Part shown: positions 42,805 to 51,794 of the stretch, in pieces
Position numbering within the stretch: position 1 is the stretch's first letter
Layout: each line of letters starts with the position of its first letter
Notes under the pieces: generated by a model
What the model saw: only the letters and a program-made list of their open reading frames with translations
Told to the model about the DNA's origin: nothing
Database searches by the model: none
From: Calidihabitans tengchongensis
GTDB taxonomy: Bacteria > Sysuimicrobiota > Sysuimicrobiia > Sysuimicrobiales > Kaftiobacteriaceae
Assembly: GCA_031459615.1 (NCBI GenBank)
Contig: JAVKIE010000009.1
Coordinates: 1 to 64,000 of the forward strand
Length of the DNA: 64,000 bases
Reading direction: 5' to 3'
Translations under genes and position numbers: made by a program

Positions 42805-43827
42805 ATGCGCAGAGGGGCAGCACTGCTGGCCGTCATCCTGGGGGTGCTGACGCTGGCGGGCACCGCCGCCACCGCCCCGGCCCCCCGCCTGGTGGTGTAC
42901 TCGGCGCTGCCGGACCTGGAGACGTCGCTGATCCACCGGGAGTTCACCCGCCGCACCGGCATCCAGGTGGACGCCCTGGTGGTCCCCGCGGCGGGCACGC
43001 TGCAGGCGCGGATCCGCACCGAGAAGGACCGCCCGCGGGCCGACGTGTTCGTGGGGGGATCCCGGGACTTCCACATCCCGCTGGCCCGGGAGGGGCTGCT
43101 GCTGCCGTACCGGTCGCCGGTGGCGGCCCAGGCCAAGATCAACCCGGCCTACCTGGACCCCGACGGCTACTGGCACGGGTGGTACCTGGGGGCTCTGGCC
43201 ATCATCGTCAACACCGAGCGGTTCGAGCGGGAGCTGGCGCCCCGCGGCGTGCGCAAGCCCGCCACGTGGGACGACCTGATCCGGCCCGAGTTCCGCGGCC
43301 ACTTTGTGATGCCCAGCCCCGTCACCACCGGGGGAGGGTACATCTTCGTGGCGGCCCAGATCTTCCGGCTGGGCGAGGAGCGCGCGTGGGCGTACCTGAG
43401 GGCCCTCAACGCCAACGCCTCCCAGTACACCCCCACCGCGCCGGGGACCATCACCCTGCTGGAGCGGGGAGAGGCCATCGTGGGGATGATGTGGGCCCAC
43501 GAGGCCATCGGCGCCCGGGTGCTGCGGGCCGCCCCCCTGGAGGTGACGGTGCCGCCGGACACCGGCTATGAGGTGGGCGCGGTGTCCATCGTCAAGGGCG
43601 GCCCCAACCCCGAGGGCGCCAAGGCCTACGTGGACTTCCTGATGACCCGGGTGCCCCAGGACATCAACGCCCGCTACGGATTCCGCTACCCCGTGCGGGC
43701 GGACGTCCCCGTGCCCATGGGGGCCACGCCGTTCGAGCAGCTGAAGTTCGTCGCCTACGACCTGGACTGGGCGATCCAGAACCAGGCGCGCGTCCGCGAG
43801 CGGTGGACGCGGGAGATCGGCCGGTAG
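42805..43827 (+). CDS. AfuA/iron-type ABC transporter substrate-binding protein (system B)
   Basis: A 340-residue exported binding protein with signal peptide GAALLAVILGVLTLAGTAATA. RLVVYSALPDLETSLIHREF, FVGGSRDFHIPLAREGLLLP, GALAIIVNTERF and WDDLIRPEFRGHFVMPSP are typical of the family that includes ferric-ion, 2-aminoethylphosphonate and hexose-phosphate (AfuA) binders. The tyrosines that hold Fe(III) in FbpA are not obvious, so a phosphorylated organic ligand is as likely. AAGGAGGGGG precedes ATG 42805. A large hairpin lies between it and the fused permease. Confidence 0.85.
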   Translation: MRRGAALLAVILGVLTLAGTAATAPAPRLVVYSALPDLETSLIHREFTRRTGIQVDALVVPAAGTLQARIRTEKDRPRADVFVGGSRDFHIPLAREGLLLPYRSPVAAQAKINPAYLDPDGYWHGWYLGALAIIVNTERFERELAPRGVRKPATWDDLIRPEFRGHFVMPSPVTTGGGYIFVAAQIFRLGEERAWAYLRALNANASQYTPTAPGTITLLERGEAIVGMMWAHEAIGARVLRAAPLEVTVPPDTGYEVGAVSIVKGGPNPEGAKAYVDFLMTRVPQDINARYGFRYPVRADVPVPMGATPFEQLKFVAYDLDWAIQNQARVRERWTREIGR

Positions 43828-43833
43828 AGGGCC

Positions 43834-43873
43834 GGGCGGGCCGGCGTCTGCTGTCCGGGACGCCGGCCCGCCC
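43834..43873 (+). promoter_or_regulatory. Intercistronic stem-loop after the system B binding-protein gene
   Basis: A perfect 15-bp stem, GGGCGGGCCGGCGTC paired with GACGCCGGCCCGCCC, with a 10-nt loop, starts eight bases after the stop codon and has no T-run. It lies 22 bp before the permease start and probably raises binding protein over permease. Confidence 0.75.
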
Positions 43874-43895
43874 GTTGCCCGATGTGTGAGACGAG

Positions 43896-45533
43896 GTGGA
43901 GTGCGTGGCTGTCCTGCGCTGGCAGGAGGTCCGCCGACAGGCCGCCGACCCGGGGCTGCTGCTGATGCTGCTGGGCACGGCCGTCGCGCTGGGGGCGTTC
44001 GTCCTGTACCCGGCGCTGCGGGTGCTCACCTACCCGACCCTCAGAGACTACCTGGGGATTCCCCACAGCCTGCGCTGGCTGCAGGCGGCGCGCAACAGCC
44101 TGATCATGATGGTCCTGTCCACCGCCACCGCCACGGGGGTGGGCCTGATCTTCGCCTTCGCCGTCACCCGGGAGGATATGCCGGGGCGGCGGCTGTTCCG
44201 GACGCTGGCGCTGCTGCCGCTGTTCGCCCCGCCGTTCATGGTGGCCTTCGCCTACATCCTCCTGTTCGGCCGCCAGGGGCTGATCACCCGCGGCCTGCTG
44301 GGGCTGGACGTGAACATCTTCGGCTGGCCGGGCCTGTGGCTGGTGCAGACGGTGGCGTTCTTCCCCCTGGCCATGCTGATCATCGCCGGCGTGCTGGAGT
44401 CCATCGCCCCCAGCCTGGAGCAGGCGGCCCGCAACCTGGGGGCGGACGAGTGGGCCGCGCTGCGCAGCGTCACCCTGGCCCTGGCGCGGCCCGGGGTGGC
44501 CGGGGCCATGCTGGTGGTTGCCATCTCCGTCCTGGCCGACTTCGGCAACGCCGTCCTCATCGCCGGGGGCTTTCCGCTGCTGGCCACCGAGGCGTGGTTC
44601 CGCATGGAGGGGATGGGCGACCTGACGGGGGCGGCGGTGGTGGTGGCGATGCTGCTGGTGCCGACCACGGCGCTGTTCTTCCTGGAGCGGTACTGGGTCA
44701 GCCGGCGGCTGTACGTGACCGTGACCGGCCGCGGCACGCGGCTGGACCGCCCGCCCCTGCCGGCGCCGCTGCGGGCGGCCCTGGTGGCGGTGTGCGCCCT
44801 GGTCAGCCTGCTGGTGGTCCTGGTGTACCTGGGAGTGGTGGCCGGGGCGTTCACGGCCGTGTGGGGGCGGGACTGGTCGCTGACGTTCGACCACTGGCAC
44901 CTGGCCTGGGAGCGCGCCGGCACGCTGCTGACCAGCCTGAAGATCGGCGCCCTGGCCGGAGCCATCACGGCCGTGGTGGGGGTGGTGGCCGCCTTCCTCA
45001 CGTCCCGGGCCGTCCCCCTGCGCCGCGCCCTGGACTTCCTGGCGGTCCTGCCGGGGGCGATGCCCGGCGTCTTCGTGGGCGTGGGGTTCGTGCTGGCCTT
45101 CAACCGCACCCCCCTGGGCGGCACGCCCTGGCTGGTGGCCCTGGCGCTGGCCTTCTGGCACCTGCCCATGGGCTATCAGGCGGCGGCGGCGCGGCTGCGG
45201 CAGATCGAGCGGGCCATCGAGGAGGCCGCCATGAACCTCGGCGCCGGCGGCGTGCGGGTCCTGCTGGACGTGTACGTGCCGCTGCTGCTGCGCGGGCTGG
45301 TGGAGGCGTTCGCCGTCTCGTTCATCCGGGCGGTGACCAACGTCAGCATCGTGGTCTTCCTGGTGGCGCCGGGAACGATGGTGGCCACCTTCGTCATCCT
45401 GGGGCTGATCCAGAGCAACACCTGGGGTGCCGCCGCGGCGCTGACCACCATGCTGCTGGCGGTCACCTTCGCCGCCGTGGGGCTGACCGGCCTCGCGGTG
45501 GGCCGGGCGCTGCGGGGCCAGCCGGTGGGGTGA
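43896..45533 (+). CDS. Iron/AfuB-type ABC permease with two fused domains (system B)
   Basis: A 545-residue inner-membrane protein with about twelve helices. Two transport domains are joined in one chain, each with an EAA loop: SIAPSLEQAARNLGADEWAA in the first half and RAIEEAAMNLGAGGVRVLL in the second. This architecture is typical of ThiP/FbpB/AfuB permeases. GTG 43896 or GTG 43905 may start it; the latter has the better-placed GGTGGAG. It lies between its binding protein and ATPase and should form the importer B channel. Confidence 0.9.
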   Translation: MECVAVLRWQEVRRQAADPGLLLMLLGTAVALGAFVLYPALRVLTYPTLRDYLGIPHSLRWLQAARNSLIMMVLSTATATGVGLIFAFAVTREDMPGRRLFRTLALLPLFAPPFMVAFAYILLFGRQGLITRGLLGLDVNIFGWPGLWLVQTVAFFPLAMLIIAGVLESIAPSLEQAARNLGADEWAALRSVTLALARPGVAGAMLVVAISVLADFGNAVLIAGGFPLLATEAWFRMEGMGDLTGAAVVVAMLLVPTTALFFLERYWVSRRLYVTVTGRGTRLDRPPLPAPLRAALVAVCALVSLLVVLVYLGVVAGAFTAVWGRDWSLTFDHWHLAWERAGTLLTSLKIGALAGAITAVVGVVAAFLTSRAVPLRRALDFLAVLPGAMPGVFVGVGFVLAFNRTPLGGTPWLVALALAFWHLPMGYQAAAARLRQIERAIEEAAMNLGAGGVRVLLDVYVPLLLRGLVEAFAVSFIRAVTNVSIVVFLVAPGTMVATFVILGLIQSNTWGAAAALTTMLLAVTFAAVGLTGLAVGRALRGQPVG

Positions 45534-45537
45534 AGCG

Positions 45538-46593
45538 ATGGCGCGGGTGCGGCTGGAGGGCGTGAGCAAGCGCTTCGGCTCCACGGTGGCCGTGCGCGAC
45601 GTGACCCTGGACGTCCCCGAAGGCTGCTTCTTCACCCTGCTGGGGCCCAGCGGGTGCGGCAAGACCACCACCCTGCGCATCGTGGCGGGGTTCCACCTGC
45701 CCGATCAGGGGGAGGTGTACATCGACGAGCAGCGGGTGACCCATCTCCCGCCCCACCGGCGGCGGACCGCCATGGTGTTCCAGGAGTACGCCCTGTTCCC
45801 GCACATGACCGTCTTCGAGAACGTGGCCTACGGCCTGCGGATGCGCCGCGTGCCCGAGGACCAGGTGCGGGCCCGGGTGGCCGCCGCCCTGGAGCTGGTG
45901 GGCCTCCCCGGACTGGGGCGCGCGTTTCCCTCCCAGCTGTCCGGCGGCCAGCAGCAGCGGGTCGCCCTGGCCCGGGCGCTGGTGGTGGAGCCCGACGTGC
46001 TGCTGCTGGACGAACCGCTGAGTAACCTGGACGCCAAGCTGCGGGTGCGGGTCCGGGGGGAGATCCGCCAGCTGCAGCGCCAGCTGGGCAAGACGGTCCT
46101 GTATGTGACCCACGACCAGGAGGAAGCCCTGGCCATCTCGGACCGCATCGCGGTCATGGAGGCGGGGCGCGTCCTGCAGGTGGGCACCCCGGTGGAGATC
46201 TACCACCGGCCCGCCCACCGGTTCGTGGCCGACTTTGTGGGCCTGGCGAACTTCCTCGACGGGGAGGTGATCGGTCCCGACGCCGTCCGCTGCGCGGGCG
46301 TGGTGGTCCGGCTGCGCGGGGACGGACTGTCGCCGGGGCGCGTGACGGTGATGCTGCGGCCCGAGGCCCTGCGCCTGCACCGCCAGCCGCCGCCGTCGGG
46401 AACCGTCCTGCCGGGCCGCATCACCGCCAGTAGCTTCCTGGGCACCCTGGCCCGGTACTGGGTGGCGGCCGGCGGGATCACCTGGATCGTGGACGTGCCG
46501 GCGCCGGGCGAGACGGTCTACGAAGGGGAGGTGTTCCTGGAGATTCCCCCGGAGCGGGTGCACGTGCTCCGGGACGACACCGCCAGCGCCTAA
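45538..46593 (+). CDS. PotA/FbpC-type ABC transporter ATPase (system B)
   Basis: A 351-residue ATPase. Walker A is LLGPSGCGKTTTLRIVAGFH, the Q-loop VFQEYALFPHM, the signature LSGGQQQRVALARAL, Walker B VLLLDEPLSNLDAKL, and the switch His is in VTHDQEEALAISDRI. The C-terminal third is a TOBE-type regulatory domain (FVGLANFLDGEV, then VTVMLRPEALRL). It begins 4 bp after the fused permease and energises system B. Confidence 0.92.
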   Translation: MARVRLEGVSKRFGSTVAVRDVTLDVPEGCFFTLLGPSGCGKTTTLRIVAGFHLPDQGEVYIDEQRVTHLPPHRRRTAMVFQEYALFPHMTVFENVAYGLRMRRVPEDQVRARVAAALELVGLPGLGRAFPSQLSGGQQQRVALARALVVEPDVLLLDEPLSNLDAKLRVRVRGEIRQLQRQLGKTVLYVTHDQEEALAISDRIAVMEAGRVLQVGTPVEIYHRPAHRFVADFVGLANFLDGEVIGPDAVRCAGVVVRLRGDGLSPGRVTVMLRPEALRLHRQPPPSGTVLPGRITASSFLGTLARYWVAAGGITWIVDVPAPGETVYEGEVFLEIPPERVHVLRDDTASA

Positions 46594-46617
46594 TCGCATC
46601 AGGGAGGAGGGCGACCG

Positions 46618-47583
46618 ATGGGCAAGTGGCAGCTGCCGCCGCCGGGCGGCCACATGGACAAACGCACCGGCATCTACCTGCAGACCATGACCATGCGCGA
46701 TGTGGAAGAACGCCTGAAGACCAACGACGTGCTGATCGTGCCGCTGGGATCTACCGAAGCCCACGGCCCCAACGCGCCCCTGGGGGAGGACATCTTCCTG
46801 GTGACGCGCATGGCCGAGCTCGTGGCCGAGCGCACCGGGTGCACCGTCAGCGAGCCGCTGTGGTTCGGCTCGCACCCCTACCACCACATCGGCATGCCGG
46901 GCACCGTGCCGATTCCCGAAGACGTCTTCACCGCCTTCGTGCGGGCCATGATCGCCGGCTTCTGGAACATGGGGTTCCGCAAGCAGATCCTGCTCAACGG
47001 CCACGGCCAGGAGTACGTGATCCCCACCGCCATCCACCAGTTCGCCAAGCGCTACCGGGTGCCGGCGCTGATCGTGAACGTGAACTGGTACCACGCCATC
47101 CCCGACCACTTCCGGCTGCGGGCGGAGGGCGGACCGTACGAGACCCCGTTCATCCACGCCGACGAGGTGGAGACCAGCTGGTGCCTGGCCCTGTTTCCGG
47201 AACTGATGAAGCAGGAGTGGGCGGTGGACAACACGCCGTTCGGCTTCCTGCCCGAAGGGCACGTGGACAAGGCCGGCAACCTCCTGCGGCGGCCCATCGC
47301 CTGGTACGGCCACGTGGGCGCCGGACCCATCGAAGTGAAGGCCTATCTGGAGGGGGTCGTGGGCCGGCCCACCCTGGCCCGGGCCGAGAAGGCCCTGCCG
47401 GGGGTGGAGGCCCTGCTGGACTACCTGGAGCGGCTGGTCACCGACATCCTGCAGAAGTTCCCGCCCGGCCAGCTGCCTCCCGCGCACCTGCTGACCGAGC
47501 GGGACGAGAGGGAGCTGGAGGAGATCCTCAAGGGGCCCGCCCGCGGGGGGAAGAGCATCTACAGCCTGGGGTGGCCGCCGTAG
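46618..47583 (+). CDS. iolN: Creatininase-family hydrolase, probable 3-dehydro-scyllo-inosose hydrolase (IolN)
   Basis: A 321-residue metal-dependent amidohydrolase-like protein. Creatininase-fold ligands appear in VPLGSTEAHGPNAPLGED, LLNGHGQEYVIPTAI and FIHADEVETSWCLALFPELM. In Thermotoga, a creatininase-family enzyme (IolN) opens the ring of the diketo-inositol made by IolM, giving 5-keto-L-gluconate; the presence of IolM-, IolG- and IolO-like genes here makes that the best assignment. GGAGGAGG precedes the ATG. Without context it could be called only a creatininase-family protein. Confidence 0.75.
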   Translation: MGKWQLPPPGGHMDKRTGIYLQTMTMRDVEERLKTNDVLIVPLGSTEAHGPNAPLGEDIFLVTRMAELVAERTGCTVSEPLWFGSHPYHHIGMPGTVPIPEDVFTAFVRAMIAGFWNMGFRKQILLNGHGQEYVIPTAIHQFAKRYRVPALIVNVNWYHAIPDHFRLRAEGGPYETPFIHADEVETSWCLALFPELMKQEWAVDNTPFGFLPEGHVDKAGNLLRRPIAWYGHVGAGPIEVKAYLEGVVGRPTLARAEKALPGVEALLDYLERLVTDILQKFPPGQLPPAHLLTERDERELEEILKGPARGGKSIYSLGWPP

Positions 47584-47700
47584 GGAGGAGAGCAACGGGA
47601 TCGGGGATCCGGAATCTGGGATGAGGGAGTGGGGATCCGGGGACCGGTCCGCCGACAGCCGCTGGTCCCGGGTCCCGGATGACCGACGCCGGCAGAGGCC

Positions 47701-48516
47701 GTGAAGATCAGCCTGGTGATCTCCGTCGAGGAGACCTCGTTCGCCGCCGTGGCGGCGCAGGCGGACTGGGCCCGGGCCATCGAGCGGGCAGCCGCGCTGG
47801 GCTACGACGGGGTGGAGCTGGCAGTGCGCGACCCCCAGGCGGTGGATGCCGACGCGCTGTGGGAGCGCACGCGCCAGGCCGGCCTCACCGTCCCCGCCCT
47901 GGGCACCGGGCAGGCCTACCTGGCCGACGGGCTGAGCCTCACCGCCCGGGATCCCGGCATCCGCCGGCGGGCCGTGGAGCGCCTGCGGGCGCACCTTGAC
48001 CTGGCGGCCCGGTGGGGGGCCCTGGTGATCGTGGGCCTGGTGCGCGGGCGGATCGAGGACGGGCGGGAGAGCGCCGACCGCCGCCTGGAGGAGGCGCTAC
48101 AGCGCCTGCTGCCCGACGCCGAGCGGCTGGGGGTGCGACTGGCCATCGAGCCCATCAACCGGTACGAGACCGACTACCTGGCCACGGTGGGCGAGGTCCT
48201 GCAGCTCCTGGACCGGGTCAGGTCGCCCCGGGTGGGGGTGCTGGCCGACACCTTCCACATGAACATCGAGGAGGTCTCCATCGAGGATGCCCTGCGCCAC
48301 GGCCGGGACCGGCTGTTCCACGTCCACGTGGCCGACAGCAACCGGCGGGCGCCGGGGTGGGGGCACCTGGACTTCCGGAGGATCCTGGGCGTGCTGGAGG
48401 AGATCGGGTACGGCGGGTTTCTGTCGGCGGAGATCCTGCCCCTGCCCGATCCGGAGCAGGCGGCGGCGCAGGCGGTGCGCTACCTGCGGGCCCTGCGCGC
48501 GACCGCACCATCCTGA
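47701..48516 (+). CDS. iolO: 5-keto-L-gluconate epimerase (IolO type)
   Basis: A 271-residue xylose-isomerase-like barrel closely resembling Thermotoga IolO, which epimerises 5-keto-L-gluconate to D-tagaturonate. Shared blocks are GTGQAYLADGLSL, LVIVGLVRGR, AIEPINRYETDYLATVGEVL, VGVLADTFHMNIEEVSIEDA, HVHVADSNRRAPGWGHLDFR and SAEILPLPDPEQAA. The metal ligands Glu, Asp, His and Glu fall in these. GTG 47701 is the start; the preceding 115 bp contain GGGATC-type short repeats and no gene. It follows iolN, whose product it should use. Confidence 0.85.
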   Translation: MKISLVISVEETSFAAVAAQADWARAIERAAALGYDGVELAVRDPQAVDADALWERTRQAGLTVPALGTGQAYLADGLSLTARDPGIRRRAVERLRAHLDLAARWGALVIVGLVRGRIEDGRESADRRLEEALQRLLPDAERLGVRLAIEPINRYETDYLATVGEVLQLLDRVRSPRVGVLADTFHMNIEEVSIEDALRHGRDRLFHVHVADSNRRAPGWGHLDFRRILGVLEEIGYGGFLSAEILPLPDPEQAAAQAVRYLRALRATAPS

Positions 48517-48529
48517 AGGAGGGGAGACG

Positions 48530-49543
48530 ATGAGACGGATCGTGGTGGCGGTTCTGGCCGTGCTGCTGGCGTCGCTGGCCGGGCACGCGGCGCCGGCGGG
48601 GAAGGTGACGGTGCTGTGCAGTCCCAACGTGGAGTGGTGCGACCTGATCCGGGCCGAATTTCCCAAGGCCACGGGCATCGCGCTGGAGTTCGTGCGCCTC
48701 AGTTCCGGCGAGGCCCTGGCCCGGCTGCGGGCCGAGCGGGCCAACCCGGTGTTCGACGTGTGGTTCGGCGGCACCGGCGACCCGCACATCGTGGCCAACG
48801 AGGAGGGGCTGACCGAATTCTACCGGCCCCGGGCGTGGGCGGACCTGCGGCCCGAGCTGCGGGAGGCGGTGGCCGGCAAGTACATCCCGCTGTACGCCGG
48901 CATTCTGGGATGGGCCATCAATCCCTCGCTGCTGCGGGAGAAGAACATCCCCGAGCCCCGGCGGTGGGAGGACCTGGCCGACCCGCGGCTGCGGGGGCTG
49001 GTGGCGTATCCCAACCCCAACACCTCCGGGACCGGGTACACCATGCTGGCCACGGTGGTCCAGCTGTTCGGGGAGGAGAAGGCCTTTGATCTCCTCAAGC
49101 GGATCCACCGCAACGTGGCCCAGTACACCCGGGGAGGTGCCGATCCCGGCGTGCTGACCGGGCGCGGGGAGGTGGCGGTGGGCGTCACGTTCGTCCACGA
49201 CGCGGTCCTGCAGGTGCTGCGGGGGTTCCCCATCACCTACGGGGCAGCCCGGGACGGCACCGGCTACGAGATCGGAGGGCTGAGCCTGGTCAAGGGTGCG
49301 CCCAACCGCAGTCACGGCATCACCTTCATCGAGTGGGCCCTCACCCCCGCCGCCCAGGCTCTGGCGGCGCAGGCGGGCTCCTACCAGATCCCGTCCAACT
49401 CCAAGACGCCGGTTCCGTCGGTGGCGCCGCGGTTTGAGGCGTTCAACGTGATCAAGTACGACTTCCTGAAGTACGGGAAGGCGTCGGTGCGGGACGGGCT
49501 GGTCAACCGGTGGACGAAGGAGGTCTTCCCCCTGCCCAAGTAG
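48530..49543 (+). CDS. AfuA/iron-type ABC transporter substrate-binding protein (system C)
   Basis: A 337-residue exported protein with signal peptide RRIVVAVLAVLLASLAGHAA. KVTVLCSPNVEWCDLIRAEF, FDVWFGGTGDPHIVANEEGL and YAGILGWAINPSLLREKNIP follow the same plan as the system B binder. AAGGAGGGGAG lies before ATG 48530. A C-terminal conserved end, FNVIKYDFLKYGKASVRDGL then NRWTKEVF, recalls the B protein ending (AYDLDWAIQNQARVRERWTR), so B and C are paralogous. No hairpin separates it from its permease, unlike systems A, B and D. Confidence 0.85.
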   Translation: MRRIVVAVLAVLLASLAGHAAPAGKVTVLCSPNVEWCDLIRAEFPKATGIALEFVRLSSGEALARLRAERANPVFDVWFGGTGDPHIVANEEGLTEFYRPRAWADLRPELREAVAGKYIPLYAGILGWAINPSLLREKNIPEPRRWEDLADPRLRGLVAYPNPNTSGTGYTMLATVVQLFGEEKAFDLLKRIHRNVAQYTRGGADPGVLTGRGEVAVGVTFVHDAVLQVLRGFPITYGAARDGTGYEIGGLSLVKGAPNRSHGITFIEWALTPAAQALAAQAGSYQIPSNSKTPVPSVAPRFEAFNVIKYDFLKYGKASVRDGLVNRWTKEVFPLPK

Positions 49544-49555
49544 GGGGAGCGGTCC

Positions 49556-51784
49556 ATGGCCCAGGTGCTGGTCGCTCCCGCCCGTCCGGCCGTCCGGGTC
49601 GTGCCGTCCCTGACGGCGTGGGGGGCGCTGGCGGCCCTGGCCGCCCTGGCCCTGCCGTGGGCGCGCGTGGGGCGCGACCTGGGGGTTTTCGTCCCGCAGA
49701 CTCTCGGCCTGGACCTGGTGGGACGGGACTGGCGGGTGGCCGTGGCGGTGGCAGCCGGGGCGCTGGCCGCAGTCGCCGGCGGCGCCCCGCTGCCCCTGGC
49801 CGCCCGCGGGCGGGCGGCACTCATCCTGGCCGCGGTCGGGCTGGCCGCGACGGCCCTCGCGGTGGGGCAGCGGGGTGCGCCCATGGGGCCGGCGGCCTGG
49901 GCGGCGATCCTGGGCTACCTGGCCCTGGCCGGCGCCGCGCTGTCCGCGGCGGGATACCTCCACGCCGACCCGTTCATCGCCGTCGGGATCCTCTGGGCGT
50001 GGGGGTTCGTGGCGGCGTTCATCGTGTACCCGCTGGTGGCCGTGCTGCAGGCCAGCGTGGTGGTGCGCGGACATCTCACCCTGGAGGTGGTCCGGGAGAC
50101 GGTCCGCTCGCCGATCTTCCTGATGGTCAACAACCCCGCCACCCCCGTCCACGAAGGACGCCTGGCGGCCGGGGTGGGCGCGGCGGCCGGCACCGCGGCC
50201 GCCCTGGCCGCCGCAGGGTTGCGCCGCGGCGGCCGGACCGCGCTGGCCTGGGGGCTGCGGGCGGGGGTGGGCGTGGGGGCGCTGGCGGCGCTGTACCTGG
50301 GGTTCGGGGCGGTGCGCAACAGCGTCCTGCTGGCGGTGGTGGTCAGCACCATCTCCACCGGGCTGGGCTTTCTGTTTGCCCTGCTGGCCGAGCGATCCCG
50401 GCTGCCGCTGCGCCGGCTGTTCGGACCTGTGTCCATCCTGCCGATCATCACGCCGCCGTTCGTCCTGGGGCTGGCCATCATCTACCTGTTCGGGCGGCGG
50501 GGGTTCATCACGCACCGGGTGCTGGGGCTGTCCACCGCGGCGTTCTTCGGCCCCCTGGGGGTGGCGCTGGCCCAGATCCTGGCCTACACCCCCATCGCCT
50601 TCCTGGTCCTGCAGGGGGTGGTGCGGGCGCTGGACATCTCGCAGGAGGAGGCCGCCGAGACCCTGGGCGCTCCCCGCTGGCACGTCCTGCGCACGGTGAT
50701 CTGGCCGCTGGCGCGCCCGGGGCTGGCCAACGCCTTCCTGCTGGTGGCCATCGAGAGCCTGGCCGACTTCGGCAACCCCATCGTGGTGGGAGGCGACAAG
50801 CCCTACCTGGCCACCGAGGTGTTCTTCTCCCTGGTGGGCCGGTACAACCCCCACGAAGCGGCGGTGTTCGGCGCGACGCTGCTCCTGATGACGTTTGCCA
50901 TCTTCTTCCTCCAGCAGCGGTGGATCGGGCGGGCTGGCTACGTCACCGTGACCGGGCGCCCCACCGCCGGATACCGGCGGCCCCTGCCGGCGGGTCTGGA
51001 GTACGGCGGCAACGCCCTGTTCCTCCTGTGGATCCTGCTGACCGCGGTGCTGTACGGCTCGGTGGCCGTGGGCAGCCTCACCAAGTTGTGGGGGTTTGAC
51101 TATACCCTGACGGCCGCCCACTACCGGGGACTGTCGCCCACCGGGTGGGCGGTGTTCCGCACGTCCGCGGTGCTGGCGGCGATCGCCGCCGTCCCCTCCA
51201 CGGCGGTCGGGTTCGGGATCGGCTATCTCGTGACCCGCTATGCGTTTGTGGGCCGGCGGGCCCTGGAGGTGGCGTCGATGCTGTCCTTCGCCACGCCCGG
51301 CACCGTGATGGGGATCGGCTACATCCTGGCCTTCAACCAGGGCCCTCTGCTGCTGACCGGCACCGAGCTCATCATTATCCTGGCGTTCGTATTCCGCAAC
51401 ATGCCGGTGGCGCTGCGGGCGGGGGTGGCGGCGGTCCTGCAGATCGACCGGTCCCTGGAAGAAGCCTCCACCGTCCTGGCGGCCGGCGCGGCGACCACCC
51501 TCCGACGGGTGGTGGTGCCGCTGGTGTGGCCGGCCCTGCTGGCGGGCGCGGTGTTCAGCTTCGTCCGGGCGATGACCGCCATCAGCCAGGTCATCTTCCT
51601 GATCACGCCGCGCACCAACCTGGCCACCACCCAGATTCTCTCCTACGTGAACTACGGCACCGTGGGCCTGGCCGCCGCCCTGTCGTGGGTGCTGGTGGTC
51701 TTCATGGCGGCCGTCATCGTGGCCCTGTACCTGGCGACCCAGCGGCTGGGCGCGCGCCACGTGGGGGTGGTGCCGACCCTGTGA
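49556..51784 (+). CDS. Fused two-domain ABC permease with an extra N-terminal membrane region (system C)
   Basis: A 742-residue membrane protein. Residues from about 250 onward hold two transport domains with EAA loops (ISQEEAAETLGAPRWHVLR and RSLEEASTVLAAGAATTLRR). Ahead of them is an extra block of about 240 residues with several predicted helices (for example WAAILGYLALAGAALSAAGY and FIAVGILWAWGFVAAFIVYP). The system B permease lacks this block, being 200 residues shorter. The added segment could regulate or gate the channel; no known domain is recognised in it. It starts 13 bp after its binding protein and 11 bp before its ATPase. Confidence 0.88.
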   Translation: MAQVLVAPARPAVRVVPSLTAWGALAALAALALPWARVGRDLGVFVPQTLGLDLVGRDWRVAVAVAAGALAAVAGGAPLPLAARGRAALILAAVGLAATALAVGQRGAPMGPAAWAAILGYLALAGAALSAAGYLHADPFIAVGILWAWGFVAAFIVYPLVAVLQASVVVRGHLTLEVVRETVRSPIFLMVNNPATPVHEGRLAAGVGAAAGTAAALAAAGLRRGGRTALAWGLRAGVGVGALAALYLGFGAVRNSVLLAVVVSTISTGLGFLFALLAERSRLPLRRLFGPVSILPIITPPFVLGLAIIYLFGRRGFITHRVLGLSTAAFFGPLGVALAQILAYTPIAFLVLQGVVRALDISQEEAAETLGAPRWHVLRTVIWPLARPGLANAFLLVAIESLADFGNPIVVGGDKPYLATEVFFSLVGRYNPHEAAVFGATLLLMTFAIFFLQQRWIGRAGYVTVTGRPTAGYRRPLPAGLEYGGNALFLLWILLTAVLYGSVAVGSLTKLWGFDYTLTAAHYRGLSPTGWAVFRTSAVLAAIAAVPSTAVGFGIGYLVTRYAFVGRRALEVASMLSFATPGTVMGIGYILAFNQGPLLLTGTELIIILAFVFRNMPVALRAGVAAVLQIDRSLEEASTVLAAGAATTLRRVVVPLVWPALLAGAVFSFVRAMTAISQVIFLITPRTNLATTQILSYVNYGTVGLAAALSWVLVVFMAAVIVALYLATQRLGARHVGVVPTL

Positions 51785-51794
51785 GGGAGATGCC

